Below are positions 33,090-45,200 of a stretch of 64,000 bases of DNA, in pieces. The DNA is from Eumeta japonica (Eukaryota > Arthropoda > Insecta > Lepidoptera > Psychidae), in NCBI GenBank assembly GCA_005406025.1, contig BGZK01000189.1, forward strand, positions 1-64,000, in the 5' to 3' direction. Numbering within the stretch: the first letter of the stretch is position 1; each line of letters opens with the position of its first letter. Both the position numbers and the translations under genes were made by a program. The notes under the pieces were generated by a model. It saw nothing but the letters and a program-made list of their open reading frames with translations, searched no databases and was not told the origin of the DNA.

Positions 33090-35615
33090 GTACAATACAA
33101 TATGATGGAAATATTTTTTGTGCCCGTGAATTTATGTGAATTTACAGATTTAAGCTTGCACCACTAGTTTTAATCCTCGGGTTTACTTTTACGATTTAAT
33201 GTTTTGTAATCAAATGATATGAATAATGGATTAGAATTGTACGTCAAAATATACATTATTTTACATGGTTATATTGACTATTTCTATTCTTGAAGTGTCT
33301 TTGTTATATAAATAATAACGAATTTATGTCGACTTGATCAAACAATAATATATTGGAAGGTACTAAACGAACTTTTATTACATATTTATATTACTGTGAT
33401 TGTATTAACAATCCTTACGTAAACAATTTCGTTTAATGAACAAGTTTTTATTAAGACTTAATACTTTGTTTCAGGTATGTTGTTAAGCTGGCATTAAGCA
33501 AGTTGAGATCGATTACTCGAACTAGTTCCAGACAACCTTCCTGGTACGTAACAATATAAATGTCATAGTGAATGGTACGCGTCCTTAAGGCCGAGTTAAC
33601 TTTGTGGACGACCGCTTGTACTTGCATGTTTTAAATGAGGACGAATCATGCTGAAACGAATCAATATATACATATCTGTCCAGTGATTTTTGTTTAATCA
33701 TCTGACGCCTCCATCAAGACGATCCATCAAGATGATTCAAAAATAATTATGTTCATTGAAGTTAAGAATAAAAATTGTAGTTATATAATATAACACATCT
33801 TCACGCTCCCAGTAATAAATGTTCTTAAGTTATACGTTGGTAAAGTTAAGTTAAAACGACTCACCTATAAGTCTTTATATAAAAAAAATAAGAGTAATAA
33901 TTCAGCTTTTAGATGTTAGAGGACTCAATTATTCGATAACTATGGTGTAAAGTTTGTTTTCAGGTTAAAGGGTATCAAAAAACTGTTACATAAAATGAGA
34001 TATCCACCATCATATTGATATTGCAAATATGAAATTTTGTTATAAGATTTGAAAATTTATGAATCAAAAGTTAACGTCTGAATACATTTGTGTGAAATTC
34101 GGCACGCACTCGTCCTGTGTTGATATACGGATACTTTTCGTCTCGGTATCGCGTTATTGTTGGTTCATTCATTGTTGTATAAAGTAAAGCCTTGACTGCG
34201 ACATGCAGTAACATGCAGCTCGTAACATACCGCTGACCCTCAAATCCATTTTTCCCACTACGAATCCTCATCCAATCAATTGAATATCGATTCAAGAGAA
34301 TTGATAGATGTCGGACACCTGAGCAAGTGTAAATAGAAAATTAACACATGTCGCAGGCAAGCGTTTAATAATGAATGAACTAATAAGTCGTTAACATGTC
34401 ACGTCTAACAAAAACCAATAAGTTTTTTTGCCTCTCGAAAATTCCAACACAAAAAAATGAATCACTTTAAAAAAAAGAATGTAAACGTACGTCAAAAGCG
34501 CCGACAGTGGCGAAGGCGGCGCAAGCGGAAGGGCTTGTTTACGCTTAGAGAATTCTATTCTCGGATATTTTTTTTTGCAGTTCGCAGCAATATATTCCTT
34601 AATTTATTTTCATTGATCAATTTGGATATTGCTAATCTATCTATAATAATCTAAATTTTATTAAATTTCACGAAGATTGGATTAAACAAATACAACAACC
34701 GTCGCAGTCGACTTTTGACTTTTTTTGCTCGGTCGATAATTAGTAAATCATCTAAGTAGATCACTTAATTCAAGTATACAGTTGCAAAAGGCTTTTTTTG
34801 TAATCTAAATTCTAAACTTATATTTGAAGTTTTATAGTATAACAAATTTTTGCCATAAGGTACAATCAGTTAGTATATTTTTGACGAAAAAAGTATTGCT
34901 TTGTGTGACCATTTAATAAAAAAAATTAAATGAAATAAAATTAAATTCATCTTTCATTATTGTAAATTTATTTAGACGACAAGAGGGGTTTTTTTTTGCA
35001 GTTTTGAGATTCCAAAAATGAAAAGTTGTATTATTGTCGACACCATGAAAGGTAGAAAAAATATCTATAAAAATTACAAAATCCTAAAATGAGATGAAAT
35101 GTGATCGATTTAAATTCTCTGCTTCACTATAGTAATAACCGTCCATGATATCATTCGAATGCCACTTGGAAATGTTACAATTCTGACTCACCTTGAATCA
35201 ACTCATACGCAAAAATTCATTATTAAAATAAGAGCATACATAAAGTTCTACCGTATAAACGTATTCTATCGATAGTTTTACATCTCAAACATTCATGTCC
35301 TCGGTTCGTATACGTTATCCTTCCATTTATGTTCTTGGTAACATTTACGGCGTTAAGCCGTGAATTATTTGATGAGGTACAAAAGCGCGGCCATTTTCAG
35401 TCTTAGCTCAATTAAACAAAATAGCATTTACACCATCAACTAGTGGTAACTGATACTTGACTAGTGGGTGGCTTGGCTGTGATCTACTTGGCTACATAGC
35501 GTTCGGCAAGAACGATTCGTCCCATTTTCGTAATATACAACAGGAAATTAACCCTTTCAAAGCTTTTCATTCGGTGCATTTGTTAAAACGTTAAGCTTTC
35601 GTTATTTATCTATGG
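33090..35615. other. AT-rich sequence, no feature seen
   Basis: No domain or repeat recognised. The short Lys/Arg-rich frame at 34457-34654 comes from a purine-rich patch (GGCGAAGGCGGCGCAAGCGG). Confidence 0.5.
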
Positions 35616-35619
35616 ATTG

Positions 35620-35800
35620 ATCGATGTCGATGAGGCCGACGAAGTTAACGTGCCTATATTTAAGTTTATAACGAGAGCTCCTCGAGGCCCTCTACGCGGC
35701 GCGGCAGGAGGCTTAAGATATTAACGGCGTTGTGTGGCCCGCGCCTCCTTTGTCCTCGTTTTTATTTTAAGCCCAAGATAAGATACGGATGGGGATAAGG
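35620..35800. promoter_or_regulatory. GC-richer island with clustered GATA sites
   Basis: CpG-containing, complex sequence (CTCTACGCGGCGCGGCAGG) ending in AAGATAAGATACGG then ATGGGGATAAGGTGAGTG, three GATA-factor cores within about 25 bases. The final GGTGAGTG also resembles a splice donor, so a noncoding exon end is an alternative. Neither can be proved from sequence. Confidence 0.35.
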
Positions 35801-36840
35801 TGAGTGAAATTTAAAAATTTACGACGAAGCACCGCGTCAGTGTTGTACATGAAGTTACTCGTCCCGTTATTAACATTTTGGATCTATTAATTATTTACGA
35901 GTATAACGTTGATGGTCTTTTCGTAACTGTGAAGTGTTGAATATTTGAAAGACTTGGCTGTACATTTTGAAATACAGTTTATGGAAACTGTGCATAACAA
36001 AATATGATTAATTTTAATTCCTGAAAACTTGACCGTTATACTAACCGGACGATATGATTTTTTGAACGCGATAGTCATTCAGTCTTTAAATTAACGCGGT
36101 CCTAATGTTTAACATGCATTTAATCTCTACGTATGACGTTTCGTCTTGATATCATTGAAAATAACAGCTTCCATCTCTTGAAATGAACTTGAGGCGCTAA
36201 AGAACAAATTAACTTGGATCAGACGCAAAGTCAAATGTTTTTCACTTCCGACTTCAACCGACAGTTCAAAGAAAAGAAAGCGCGAATTTCTTTCTCTATA
36301 TCGCTCTTTATAACGCCGCTAGTTTTTTATAATAATTATTACAAAATGAGTCGATCTGTGATCGTTAATCTTAAACGAGGGGCTTGTTTGGTAGTTCATT
36401 GACATAATGATGAGCCATTTATACTTAAAAAAAGACATATGTATATATAGAATAGATGCACAAAAAGTCTGACAATAATTACTATAAGTGCTTATATTTC
36501 TATTCGCTCTTCTCCAAATAGTACTTCGTCATGCCTTGATGTTCTTACGAAATTCCAGTGGAGCTCTAATGTATGTATTATACAAACCTAATGTATGTAT
36601 TGTACACACTTAATGTAAGTGTTACGATTTTTTGTACTTTTAATTTTATTTTGACATGTTTTTATGAGAAAGTGTCACACTCACACGTCGAAATGTGTAC
36701 CTCCATATATTACAGTTTGTCTCATAAGCATGTCTTCTTTTCCCCTATAAGTATTTCACATACACATATTTTACATTTATATCCGTAAACTTCCTTCAGA
36801 GTCGCCACATTAAATCCACTTCTTTATGTTTTTGAGAATC
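35801..36840. other. AT-rich sequence; small CTAATGTATGTATT repeat
   Basis: At 36567-36625 a roughly 21-base unit beginning CTAATGTATGTATT occurs two to three times. Otherwise nothing recognised. Confidence 0.5.
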
Positions 36841-37180
36841 CACATACGTGTCACGATGCGAGTCCGCCCGGTGTGCTATGAATATTTCGCAACGCGCAAA
36901 CAATGGGCGTCCGGCACGAATACGTCGCGTGTGTCCGCGTCCGCGCTCGTAGGCCCACGGCGCGCCGCGTCACGGCGGGTGTTGTGGGTGTTGTGGCGGT
37001 AGTTACCTACGACGAAAAGGCAGTTTGTCACCCGGACGCTGTGTATCCTCGACTTCGCGTTCCCGTTTCCCCCTTAACGGGTTATCGTCGCCGCGGGCGG
37101 CGCCCGTTACGAATTAATTACCCGGCTAATTTTGTTGCGACCGCATAATTAATTTTTGGACACAATTATAATAATTCTCC
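36841..37180. promoter_or_regulatory. CpG-rich island with homeodomain-type sites
   Basis: GC-rich text (CGGCGCGCCGCGTCACGGCG, GCCGCGGGCGGCGCCCGTTA) passes directly into CGAATTAATTACCCGGCTAA and GCATAATTAATTTTTGG, tightly spaced TAATTA-type sites. An 81-codon ATG frame (36903-37148) is Arg/Val-rich from CpG content and has no domain. I infer regulatory DNA. Confidence 0.4.
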
Positions 37181-37217
37181 CGTTTAAGCTCCGAGCAAAT
37201 TTTTCTTCTACCTTTGC

Positions 37218-37250
37218 TTTTGCCTAAACGTTGTATACGGCTTCGTCCGT
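37218..37250 (+). repeat. GGCTTCGTCCG head motif without array
   Basis: ACGGCTTCGTCCGTAGAAGG matches the head of the hexamer arrays, but no periodic tail follows. Confidence 0.4.
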
Positions 37251-40200
37251 AGAAGGGGATTATGCATTTGAATGTTATGCAAAAAGGAAAAAAACCGGTA
37301 TAATGTTTTGTTTTAGAATTGATATATATATTACATGCCTTAAACGCGAGCGTAGGTATGCTTCTACTGTCGCCTGAAAATCCCGTGTAATCACAATAAC
37401 TAAAAAACTATTTAACTTTTAAATTTAATTTCTTTTTCAATCTCATCACTAATCGATTGGGAATAACTGTATTGAAAATCATAGCTTGACACAGTACCGA
37501 TTAGCTGTCATTGAATTTTTTAACTGGCAGTTATTCATGTTTTGATCCGCCATTTCGCTTAAATGTTTAAAATAGAGGTTGAGATTGATCGTGACGTTGT
37601 TTGTTGCATGTTTTGCATTATGATGTCTAATAAATATGAAATTACCTATCCTTTTTTCGATTCAAATTTACAATAAAACTATCTAAAAATCAAAATTAAA
37701 AAAAAAAGAGGATTTTTGGTGAAAAGTTCATATGTTATCATAAACCGCTAATTTAAATAACATACGTATGCCACGAGCGTTTAAGTCATGCACATTTGGT
37801 TTTACCAAATTTTGTGTATATTGCATATTAACTATCCGGCCCTGGAGACGTTATTCTACCCTTTGTGGTAGATGCCAATTTCGTAATATACTTTAAAAAG
37901 TTTTGTTGATCACGCGCACATATGAATCATCTTGGTTTAAAAATGTTACTCATAATTCGATTTCAGAGCCTATCAGGTCCATATTTTGCGATTTTTTCGT
38001 TTGGAGCTCGATCCAATATGCATTGCGCATATACACACACCTAATATATATATATATATATTTGGAAAGATGTATAAATTAAATTTCATTTAAAAACGCG
38101 CTTCCTTATCGTAGGTTGCACTCAGGCGCTTTACGGATGAGAGGTACACGAAAAAAAGTGTAACCGCAACGAAAAATGCTGATCTCTGTATAATATATGC
38201 TAGGCTTGGTGTATATTTGTTGATCTTTCTATCTCATTGCATTATTTTTTTCACAATTGTAATAAATAATAAGAACAATGTTTATTTATCACTTACGGAT
38301 ACTTCTTACCGTTTATTATTGTTATTATTTTAATTACATTCAAACGTATTAATTTATTATATTATTATTGTTCAATTCATAAAATATATTTAGATATCGC
38401 AAAAAGAATTTCATTCCAACAGGAGTGACTCGAAGACACCTCAATAGTTTTTTATATCAGTTCAAAATATATTTTTTTTCTTTTGCTTCTACTAGGTTCT
38501 GTGAACAGTTTGTTCACATTTGCAGGTACTTCGTTATCATGTAGGAAGACACCCGCACGCGGGTCTAACTTTCCTTCCTCAATTTAAACTTTGAAGTGAC
38601 AATCGACAAAATTAAAAAGTGCTAATAAAAACGAAATTCTTGTTACCTTTACGACCTTACTGTATCATTTCGTGTCGATCTCTGGAGGAGGATAAACAGC
38701 TATATCTCAGTGAATTAAAAACTATTTCAAAATCGTAATTTCCAAAGACCAGTTTATTATCCGATGTAAGTAGTTGGTGACGAAAGGAAGTAATATCGAT
38801 GTGCTGAAATTTTCACTCTTTGTATTTCTTTATGATCGCGTCGAATCGAAATTAACTCGTTTAAAAAGAAATAGGAAGGCATACCTTGTAACGGATAGTT
38901 TGTGTCAGTGTCCTATAATTTTTTTATTGGTCAAAGTAAAGCTATCATTAAAAACCCTGCTCAAAGTGTTGTGTAGTTCAAAGTCCTGTCAGCGTTTAGT
39001 TTTACTTAGAATTTTCTCGTCCTCAAATAGATCTCATATTTTAATACTATTACTATTTAAAATGTCTACTTACCGTCTGAACTGTCGTAACTTTTAACGC
39101 ACGCGTGCGGAACTCTTAGTGGATTAAGAAGATTTTTGCTATCAGAGTGACTATTTACGTGGGTATACTCAGCGGCTGTATTTGTTTTTCAGTTTTTTAT
39201 TTTGCTATCATATTTTTTTCCTCTTGACTTAAATGTGTATATTATAAAACGTGATGAGAGAAGTTACGTACGCATAGAATTTACCAAGGCCATGTTAATT
39301 AAGACACTTTATTTGACTTCTTAACAAGAATTTCACATTATGTATTTTACTCGACAAATGACATCGAGTTAAGTCTCGCGACAATATGACAAGCGAGCGA
39401 ATTCGTGTAAGATTGAATTTGATGCTTATATTTTGACTAAAATTCGGCAATTTTAATAATGTGCCTCTATTGATACATGTGTGTATAATTATATATGTAG
39501 AATTCTTTGATTTATTTGGACACCGACGAAGAGTTAGATTTATTAGTTTAAATATGAAGCAATCAAAGTCGTAACTCCATAGAACTATTCCTTTGCATTT
39601 AATACGCATTTTTTTTTTATAATATGAGGATTTATTATTTTGATATACAAGTATCGAAATAATTAATAATGTGTGTATTGCAAAAACTTTCCGCTGCTTA
39701 AACCACAGTATAAAAACGAAATAGTAAACAGTGAATATGATTCTCGGAATATCTGTTCATATAAGAGTCAACACTGACGTGTTTTAGTATAAATTAGCAC
39801 GACGTGAATTTGTGTTTACTTCCACTGTGTGTCGTGTTCACTCGTGAATTCCCGATTTTGATGTATCACGTAAAACTGTTACCTTGTAGCTGCTAATGAA
39901 ATGTATGAATGCGTTCGTTGGAGGAGGCGCGACCTACTGCAAATCCGTTAACTGAAAACTATCTGAACTCAGTGTAAACCTATTTTAAATCAGGTCAGCG
40001 GTAGTCGTGGTTCACTAAGAGTGTAGCGTTGGAACCGAAAATATCTCGAGTTCGACCTTGACTTCGGTTAAATTAAAAACAATAAATTATGTGTCTCAGA
40101 GAGCACAACATGCCATCGCTTCCGAACGTTTTCATCGCAACGGCAACAACGGTTATTAGCGCCCCTCAACTCCTACGGCGCCAGTAGAAGACACGCAGGC

Positions 40201-40264
40201 CCTTCGATATGATATTAAATAACACAGCAGGGTGTACCTCAAAAGGAACGTGTTTGAAACCTGG
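37251..40264. other. AT-rich sequence, no gene supported
   Basis: Contains an AT dinucleotide run (38043-38061). Open frames at 38774-39097 (plus) and 39295-39609 (minus), about 105 codons each, have low-complexity Leu/Ser/Lys content and no domain. 40080-40210 is somewhat GC-richer. Confidence 0.45.
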
Positions 40265-40614
40265 TACATTAATAGTTTATAAGAAAATAAATTAAATAGA
40301 TATTAAAAAAAAAGTATGAGGATATTCGTTTTTCCCGGCTTAACCACAGTTAAGGGGTACGAACTGTAAATTCCAGGAAACAAGTTGGGAAGACTAATTT
40401 GAAATTATATCGCTAATCGTTCACGGCATCCGGGTCGTCATTCTGTAAAGACGACAAGCAAATGTAGTTGTAATAGACCGTTCACGTCAAAACCAGCTCG
40501 GTGAGTGCCCTGATGTTTTATCTCTTTTATTTACAAAAGACAAGCGTACACTTCGTAAGAGCGACCGACTGTACATAAGAACGGACTAATGCCCCGCACT
40601 TACTCCGCGTCGTA
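40265..40614. repeat. 350-bp tandem duplication, unit 1
   Basis: From TACATTAATAGTTTATAAG to TTACTCCGCGTCGTA. I compared it with unit 2 in blocks and saw no difference. It includes a GC-richer half (GCATCCGGGTCGTCATTC, GAGCGACCGACTGTAC) and no gene. Confidence 0.95.
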
Positions 40615-40964
40615 TACATTAATAGTTTATAAGAAAATAAATTAAATAGATATTAAAAAAAAAGTATGAGGATATTCGTTTTTCCCGGCTTAACCACAGT
40701 TAAGGGGTACGAACTGTAAATTCCAGGAAACAAGTTGGGAAGACTAATTTGAAATTATATCGCTAATCGTTCACGGCATCCGGGTCGTCATTCTGTAAAG
40801 ACGACAAGCAAATGTAGTTGTAATAGACCGTTCACGTCAAAACCAGCTCGGTGAGTGCCCTGATGTTTTATCTCTTTTATTTACAAAAGACAAGCGTACA
40901 CTTCGTAAGAGCGACCGACTGTACATAAGAACGGACTAATGCCCCGCACTTACTCCGCGTCGTA
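40615..40964. repeat. 350-bp tandem duplication, unit 2
   Basis: Identical to unit 1, directly adjoining. The outer right flank begins TA like the unit itself, a 2-base microhomology at the junction. Confidence 0.95.
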
Positions 40965-41029
40965 TAGACGAAGTGAATAGCTGTCATAAACCCCGGTGTA
41001 TATTGTGTATGTGGGGGAGGAGGGGTATA

Positions 41030-41235
41030 GAGCTTAGAACGAGTAGAATATTACGCTAATGGCAGTGACGAGGTGGCGAGGCGCGGGCTGATTATTGCCA
41101 ATTGCGGTTAATTGTATAGGTGCGGCCCGCGCGCCGACCCGACGGACGGATGGCCGCAGTCTAATTCGGCGCTTCGTACGTTCTAATTTGCCAGCTGTAA
41201 TTGTACCCCATGGTCCTATTTAATTCATCAGTTGA
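41030..41235. promoter_or_regulatory. Candidate conserved regulatory island
   Basis: CpG-rich complex sequence with GCTAATGGCAG, CTGATTATTGCCAATTGCGG, GTTAATTGTATAGG, GTCTAATTCGGCG, TCTAATTTGCC and GTAATTGTACC: six TAAT/ATTA cores in about 170 bases. It directly follows the perfect duplication at 40265-40964. I infer enhancer-type DNA. Confidence 0.4.
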
Positions 41236-41239
41236 TAAA

Positions 41240-43590
41240 TATCATTAGTAATCTAGATTTCCTTGTATATTTAGTGTGCATACGTATTATGTTATAGTTT
41301 GTTTTTGCCTCGCCCCCTAAATTTTTAGTTTGTTATGTAAAAACTATCAGAACAAAAGAAGCGATTAATATTCATATTTAACGTTTCCTTAAAGATAATA
41401 TATTGTCCGGTTGAGTAACGTAGGATTTTGCCACTTTTTATATATTCTTTTTTCTTAACGAGTGAATACATAGCAATGAGAAATACATATTCTTTTAGGA
41501 AATTGAACCAGGTAAACATATTATTTTCTCTAGACGTACCCTTATCGCAGTAGATGAGATTAGTGTTTGGCTCTTCCACTTTAATCTAGATCACTTAGCT
41601 TAGAAATGTCTAATCTACTTTAGATGTCTTATGACCTTTTGAAAGATATATAGTCTGTAACGTCGTACATAGTGTCGTCGTACATACCTTCTTCTTTGTT
41701 TTATTTCTATTTTTTATTGATTTCCCACGAATTTCCCATATCTCCAACATTCATTTACCAATATTCTCTGCACGCCAGGAATTTAACTTTCTTGTTAAGG
41801 CATATGTGAAATTTCAAAAAATATTTGAAGGATTACTGTAAAACAAGAACATTTATACAGAAAAGAAAGACAAGACTCTTAACGCACAAAGAGCGTTAGT
41901 AAATGGATATGAGAGAATAGTGAGAGATGAATAATAATATGAAATAAATAAAGCATTATTTAAAACGCTACAACTGCCGAGTAAGTTTTTCTCCTCATGT
42001 TAATTATACTACAGAACGTTCTCGAAACACAAACGAGTTCACACGTCAATGGCATTCCCAAAATGGCATTTCCACATCGAGGGATGACCTATATACGCAT
42101 TTCCATCGTATATCATAAAATGAATCGTATTAAACATGTCAAAACAAGTCTCGACCCATTACTCATAACAATATCGCGGCACTCGGTCAGTTCCACTTGC
42201 GTTCCCCTTGCAGATAGGTTATCGTCGGTGTCGTAGCCTTCTGTTCATGTGTGCGAACACCGATAAAAGAGCGATTGCGGCGTCCTCACAGTAATTGTGC
42301 TCTCCTGAATTAGAATCCATAGGGTCTAGTTTCTTTTTTTTATTATCAAAGTCTGGGAAAAAGGCGTGTCGTGTTATCGATACCCCAACAAACTGATAAT
42401 CTATCGACAGCTGATGACTTCTTTGGGAAGAATGTTGGCATAGGCGATAGGTGGTTGTCCGGGAGTCGTGGAATATTATGCGATGACAATGTGAGGAGCG
42501 CTCCTCGAAGCTGTACTATAATTCCGCAAAGTGGTCCGTATCGAGGTTCTATATTACGCCACCCGATACACGTTTTCAGATCTAGTATTGGGCCAACTCA
42601 GTGTTACACATTGCAATTTTAGTAAAATATGTTCTATTCTATTGCCAATCTACCAGAATGTTGTAATTATTATATGTAACTCTTTTAGTGGGTCTTATTA
42701 TTTATGTACTTGAAATAATTTCAAGATAGATACAAAGGTGTGTCTTATTATTGAATGTATTACAATATATAGGGTATTTGATAGAGAAACCACCATATTT
42801 TTTAAATCATAACACGCATTTACAACCAGATTAGATTCACATATCTCATTGAAAATTATTACAATTTTGTTTTAATCGCAATTCCTTTATTTCTATCGAT
42901 TTACTGGTGTTTCTTACATGTAATACATACTATATATGTACACGAAATTTATTTAAATGTCTATGTTGTTTTAATATTCCATATTCATCTCTTTGATTAA
43001 TTATTATTCTAAACACCGAATACAACACGAAATTAGAAACAGAGTCAGTGACGTAATGACAACAGTTAAAGTTTCGTGATGTGAACACAATAGGTTTTAC
43101 CGCGTGTGTGTATTTGCACATTATTGCTCTCATTGTCTTGTTATTCTTACTGTTAATGCCTAGTTGTGTTAATGTTGCGTTTTTATTATCCATTTATTAT
43201 TCATTTCATTATATTTGTTTCTGTTATTTAGTTTTTATGTTTTTGGTTTTCTTTGTTTACCAACGAATTATGGCTTAGTTTACCAAGGCATCCTATGCTA
43301 TAGACACTATGTTTTAATATGGAAAAGCCAATGCTTCCAAAAATCGCGTTCGAAAGATAATTTGAAAAAGATGTGTTAACCAAAGGAGAATCCTTAATCA
43401 TGATCCGTTTATAAATACGTTCTTTAGATCACAAGAAACTAGCGATGTTCATCGTCAAAAGCCCATTACGTAATGCCAACAACAGAACGAGGAACTAATT
43501 TTAAGAGATTTTGAAATTGATCTTACATCAAATATCCGAAGTGGTGCCGACGGTTTGAATATATTACTCTCGAAAGTGTAGTCAGCTCAA
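41240..43590. other. No gene supported
   Basis: Mostly AT-rich. 42170-42280 and 42370-42590 are more complex (ATCGACAGCTGATGACTTC, GAGGAGCGCTCCTCGAAGC, the latter a GAGGAGCGCTCCTC palindrome at about 42495-42508). Open frames there have no domain. Confidence 0.4.
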
Positions 43591-43746
43591 TAAGGAGAGA
43601 GGAAATATCCCATTTCTAAGGAGAGAGGAAATATCCCATTTCTAAGGAGAGAGGAAATATCCCATTTCTAAGGAGAGAGGAAATATCCCATTTCTAAGGA
43701 GAGAGGAAATATCCCATTTCTAAGGAGAGAGGAAATATCCCATTTC
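43591..43746. repeat. 26-bp minisatellite, six perfect copies
   Basis: The unit TAAGGAGAGAGGAAATATCC + CATTTC repeats head to tail at 43591, 43617, 43643, 43669, 43695 and 43721 with no difference seen. No partial copies beyond the ends. Confidence 0.97.
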
Positions 43747-43913
43747 TTTCTTTACAAAAAAAAAGATATCGGGCGTCGCTGTACCAGACGCACTATGTTC
43801 TATAAAATAAAAACATGATATTGCAGTTATTTTTACTAATCTATCTCATTAATAATAAGCTCGAAAATCGCGTCTTTGTTACGATATGGTGTTACAATTG
43901 TAATAAATTTAAA

Positions 43914-43930
43914 ATCTATCTATCTATCTA
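43914..43930. repeat. ATCT microsatellite
   Basis: Four perfect ATCT units plus one base. Confidence 0.85.
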
Positions 43931-44199
43931 CTACATGCGCTGCAGGATTTGCGATTTTTACCTCTGCAAATAAAAAGGAAGGTAAACTAAAGAAAACATC
44001 TTTATATTCATCCAGTCAACAGATAAAACTGGATTAGGTCTATTCCTTACTGACTTCTTTCCTTACAAAGTCAAACTACACGCTAACTCGACTAGGGAAA
44101 GTATCGATTTTCAGTACCCACTTCGACCGATAGTACTGTCGTCGTGTCCGTAAAACTTTTTCCCCTAACATCGTACCGAAGGTAGGGGCCGGGAGTTGC

Positions 44200-44470
44200 T
44201 CAACAAGTTACTTGTTTCGGCCTTTCCTTGTTTATTATTCGGAGAGGGTCTGTCGCGGCGCTGCAGTCCACTTTTATCTCGGACTCGCCGGCCGGCCGTC
44301 GCCAGACAACTAGTAATTAGTCTCTTAGTCGATGGACTCTCGAGAATATTAATTAATCATTGCTCCAGGTTATTTCTGGGGTTCGATTCTGTTTAGTGAG
44401 GTGTTTGAAGCGGTCGCTCCGGTGCGGGTGTACCTCCGCCAAGTCGAACCCGGCCAGCGGCTACGTGCTC
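44200..44470. promoter_or_regulatory. GC-richer island, function unclear
   Basis: Contains GGACTCGCCGGCCGGCCGTC, AACTAGTAATTAGTCTC, ATATTAATTAATCATTGC and a GC-rich part CCGGTGCGGGTGTACCTCCG. The mix of CpG-rich text and TAATTA sites resembles the other candidate enhancers. On the minus strand at about 44375-44461 a 35-codon stretch is open, but it has no convincing splice sites. Confidence 0.3.
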
Positions 44471-44764
44471 TTGTTTATCAAATGTTTCCCCTTGCTTGTT
44501 TTGGTACCCCCGCGTTATTTGATTTTGAATACACTTACAAATTTAATATTAGTTTAAAATGATGTATTAATAGTGATTTTTGTTTATTTTCTTAGGACTT
44601 GATTCTTTGAAATCTTTTCGCTGCTTTCGTCATTGGATTGGCTGCATTGCTATCTCCTGTGCTCGCACTTTAACTGAAATATTGAAACATTTAAATTTAT
44701 TGGATTCTATCAAAAACACATGTTTATTTTCTACTATTTTATTTGCTTTAGACATATTTAAAAA

Positions 44765-45200
44765 AACCGACAAGTGAGACAGCGGACTCTCACCTTAAAG
44801 GTTCCGTGCAAACTTATTTATGTATGTATGTAGATATTTCATTCATCAAAAGTCTCGATGATTTTTATTTCTTTTCGATGCCGATACTGGTGAAATATTG
44901 GTCCCAAAAATTTCGAAACTTTTCCTTTTTTTTGTCAAAAAAGATTTCAAATTACTCAAAAAGATTAAAAAATTTAAAAATGTGAATTTTTATAGCGTGA
45001 AGTTATAAAAGGTTCTCCTATATATTAGTCTACATCACGGTACATACTCCAATTGCAAGTGTAAATTTGTTATCATAAAAAAACATATTTTTTAACTCGA
45101 TACCCCCACGCGTTCCTGAAAAAAATGGTCTCGACAGACAGACAAAAATGTGTCCCTGTAAGGGTTTTTTTCCATTATAGGTACGGAGCCCTATAAATCA
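44765..45200 (+). mobile_element. Near full-length common lepidopteran interspersed repeat
   Basis: Starts AACCGACAAGTGAGACAGCG then CTCACCTTAAAGGTTCCGTG. It ends with a GACAGACAGAC block (about 45133), TGTAAGGG, a T-run and TAGGTACGGAGCCCTA (about 45178-45193). Head and tail match the abundant anonymous repeat seen as fragments at 3620, 4281, 4540 and 60500. It has no coding capacity; class unknown to me. Confidence 0.7.

Noticed and set aside
36903..37148. 81-codon ATG frame
   Set aside because: Arg/Val/Ala-rich product expected from a CpG-rich island, with no domain.
38774..39097. 107-codon plus frame
   Set aside because: Low-complexity Leu/Ser/Lys content, non-ATG start and AT-rich codons; no domain.
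39295..39609. 104-codon minus frame
   Set aside because: Cys/Ile/Asn-rich noise in AT-rich DNA; no motif despite an ATG-like start.
43591..43746. CRISPR array
   Set aside because: The 26-bp units abut with no spacers between them, and the DNA is eukaryotic.
44375..44461. Minus-strand open stretch reading PLAGFDLAEVHPHRSDRF, like a conserved exon
   Set aside because: A stop sits directly before it, there is no pyrimidine tract at the only AG, and the plus strand is equally open. A short open stretch in GC-rich DNA is expected by chance.
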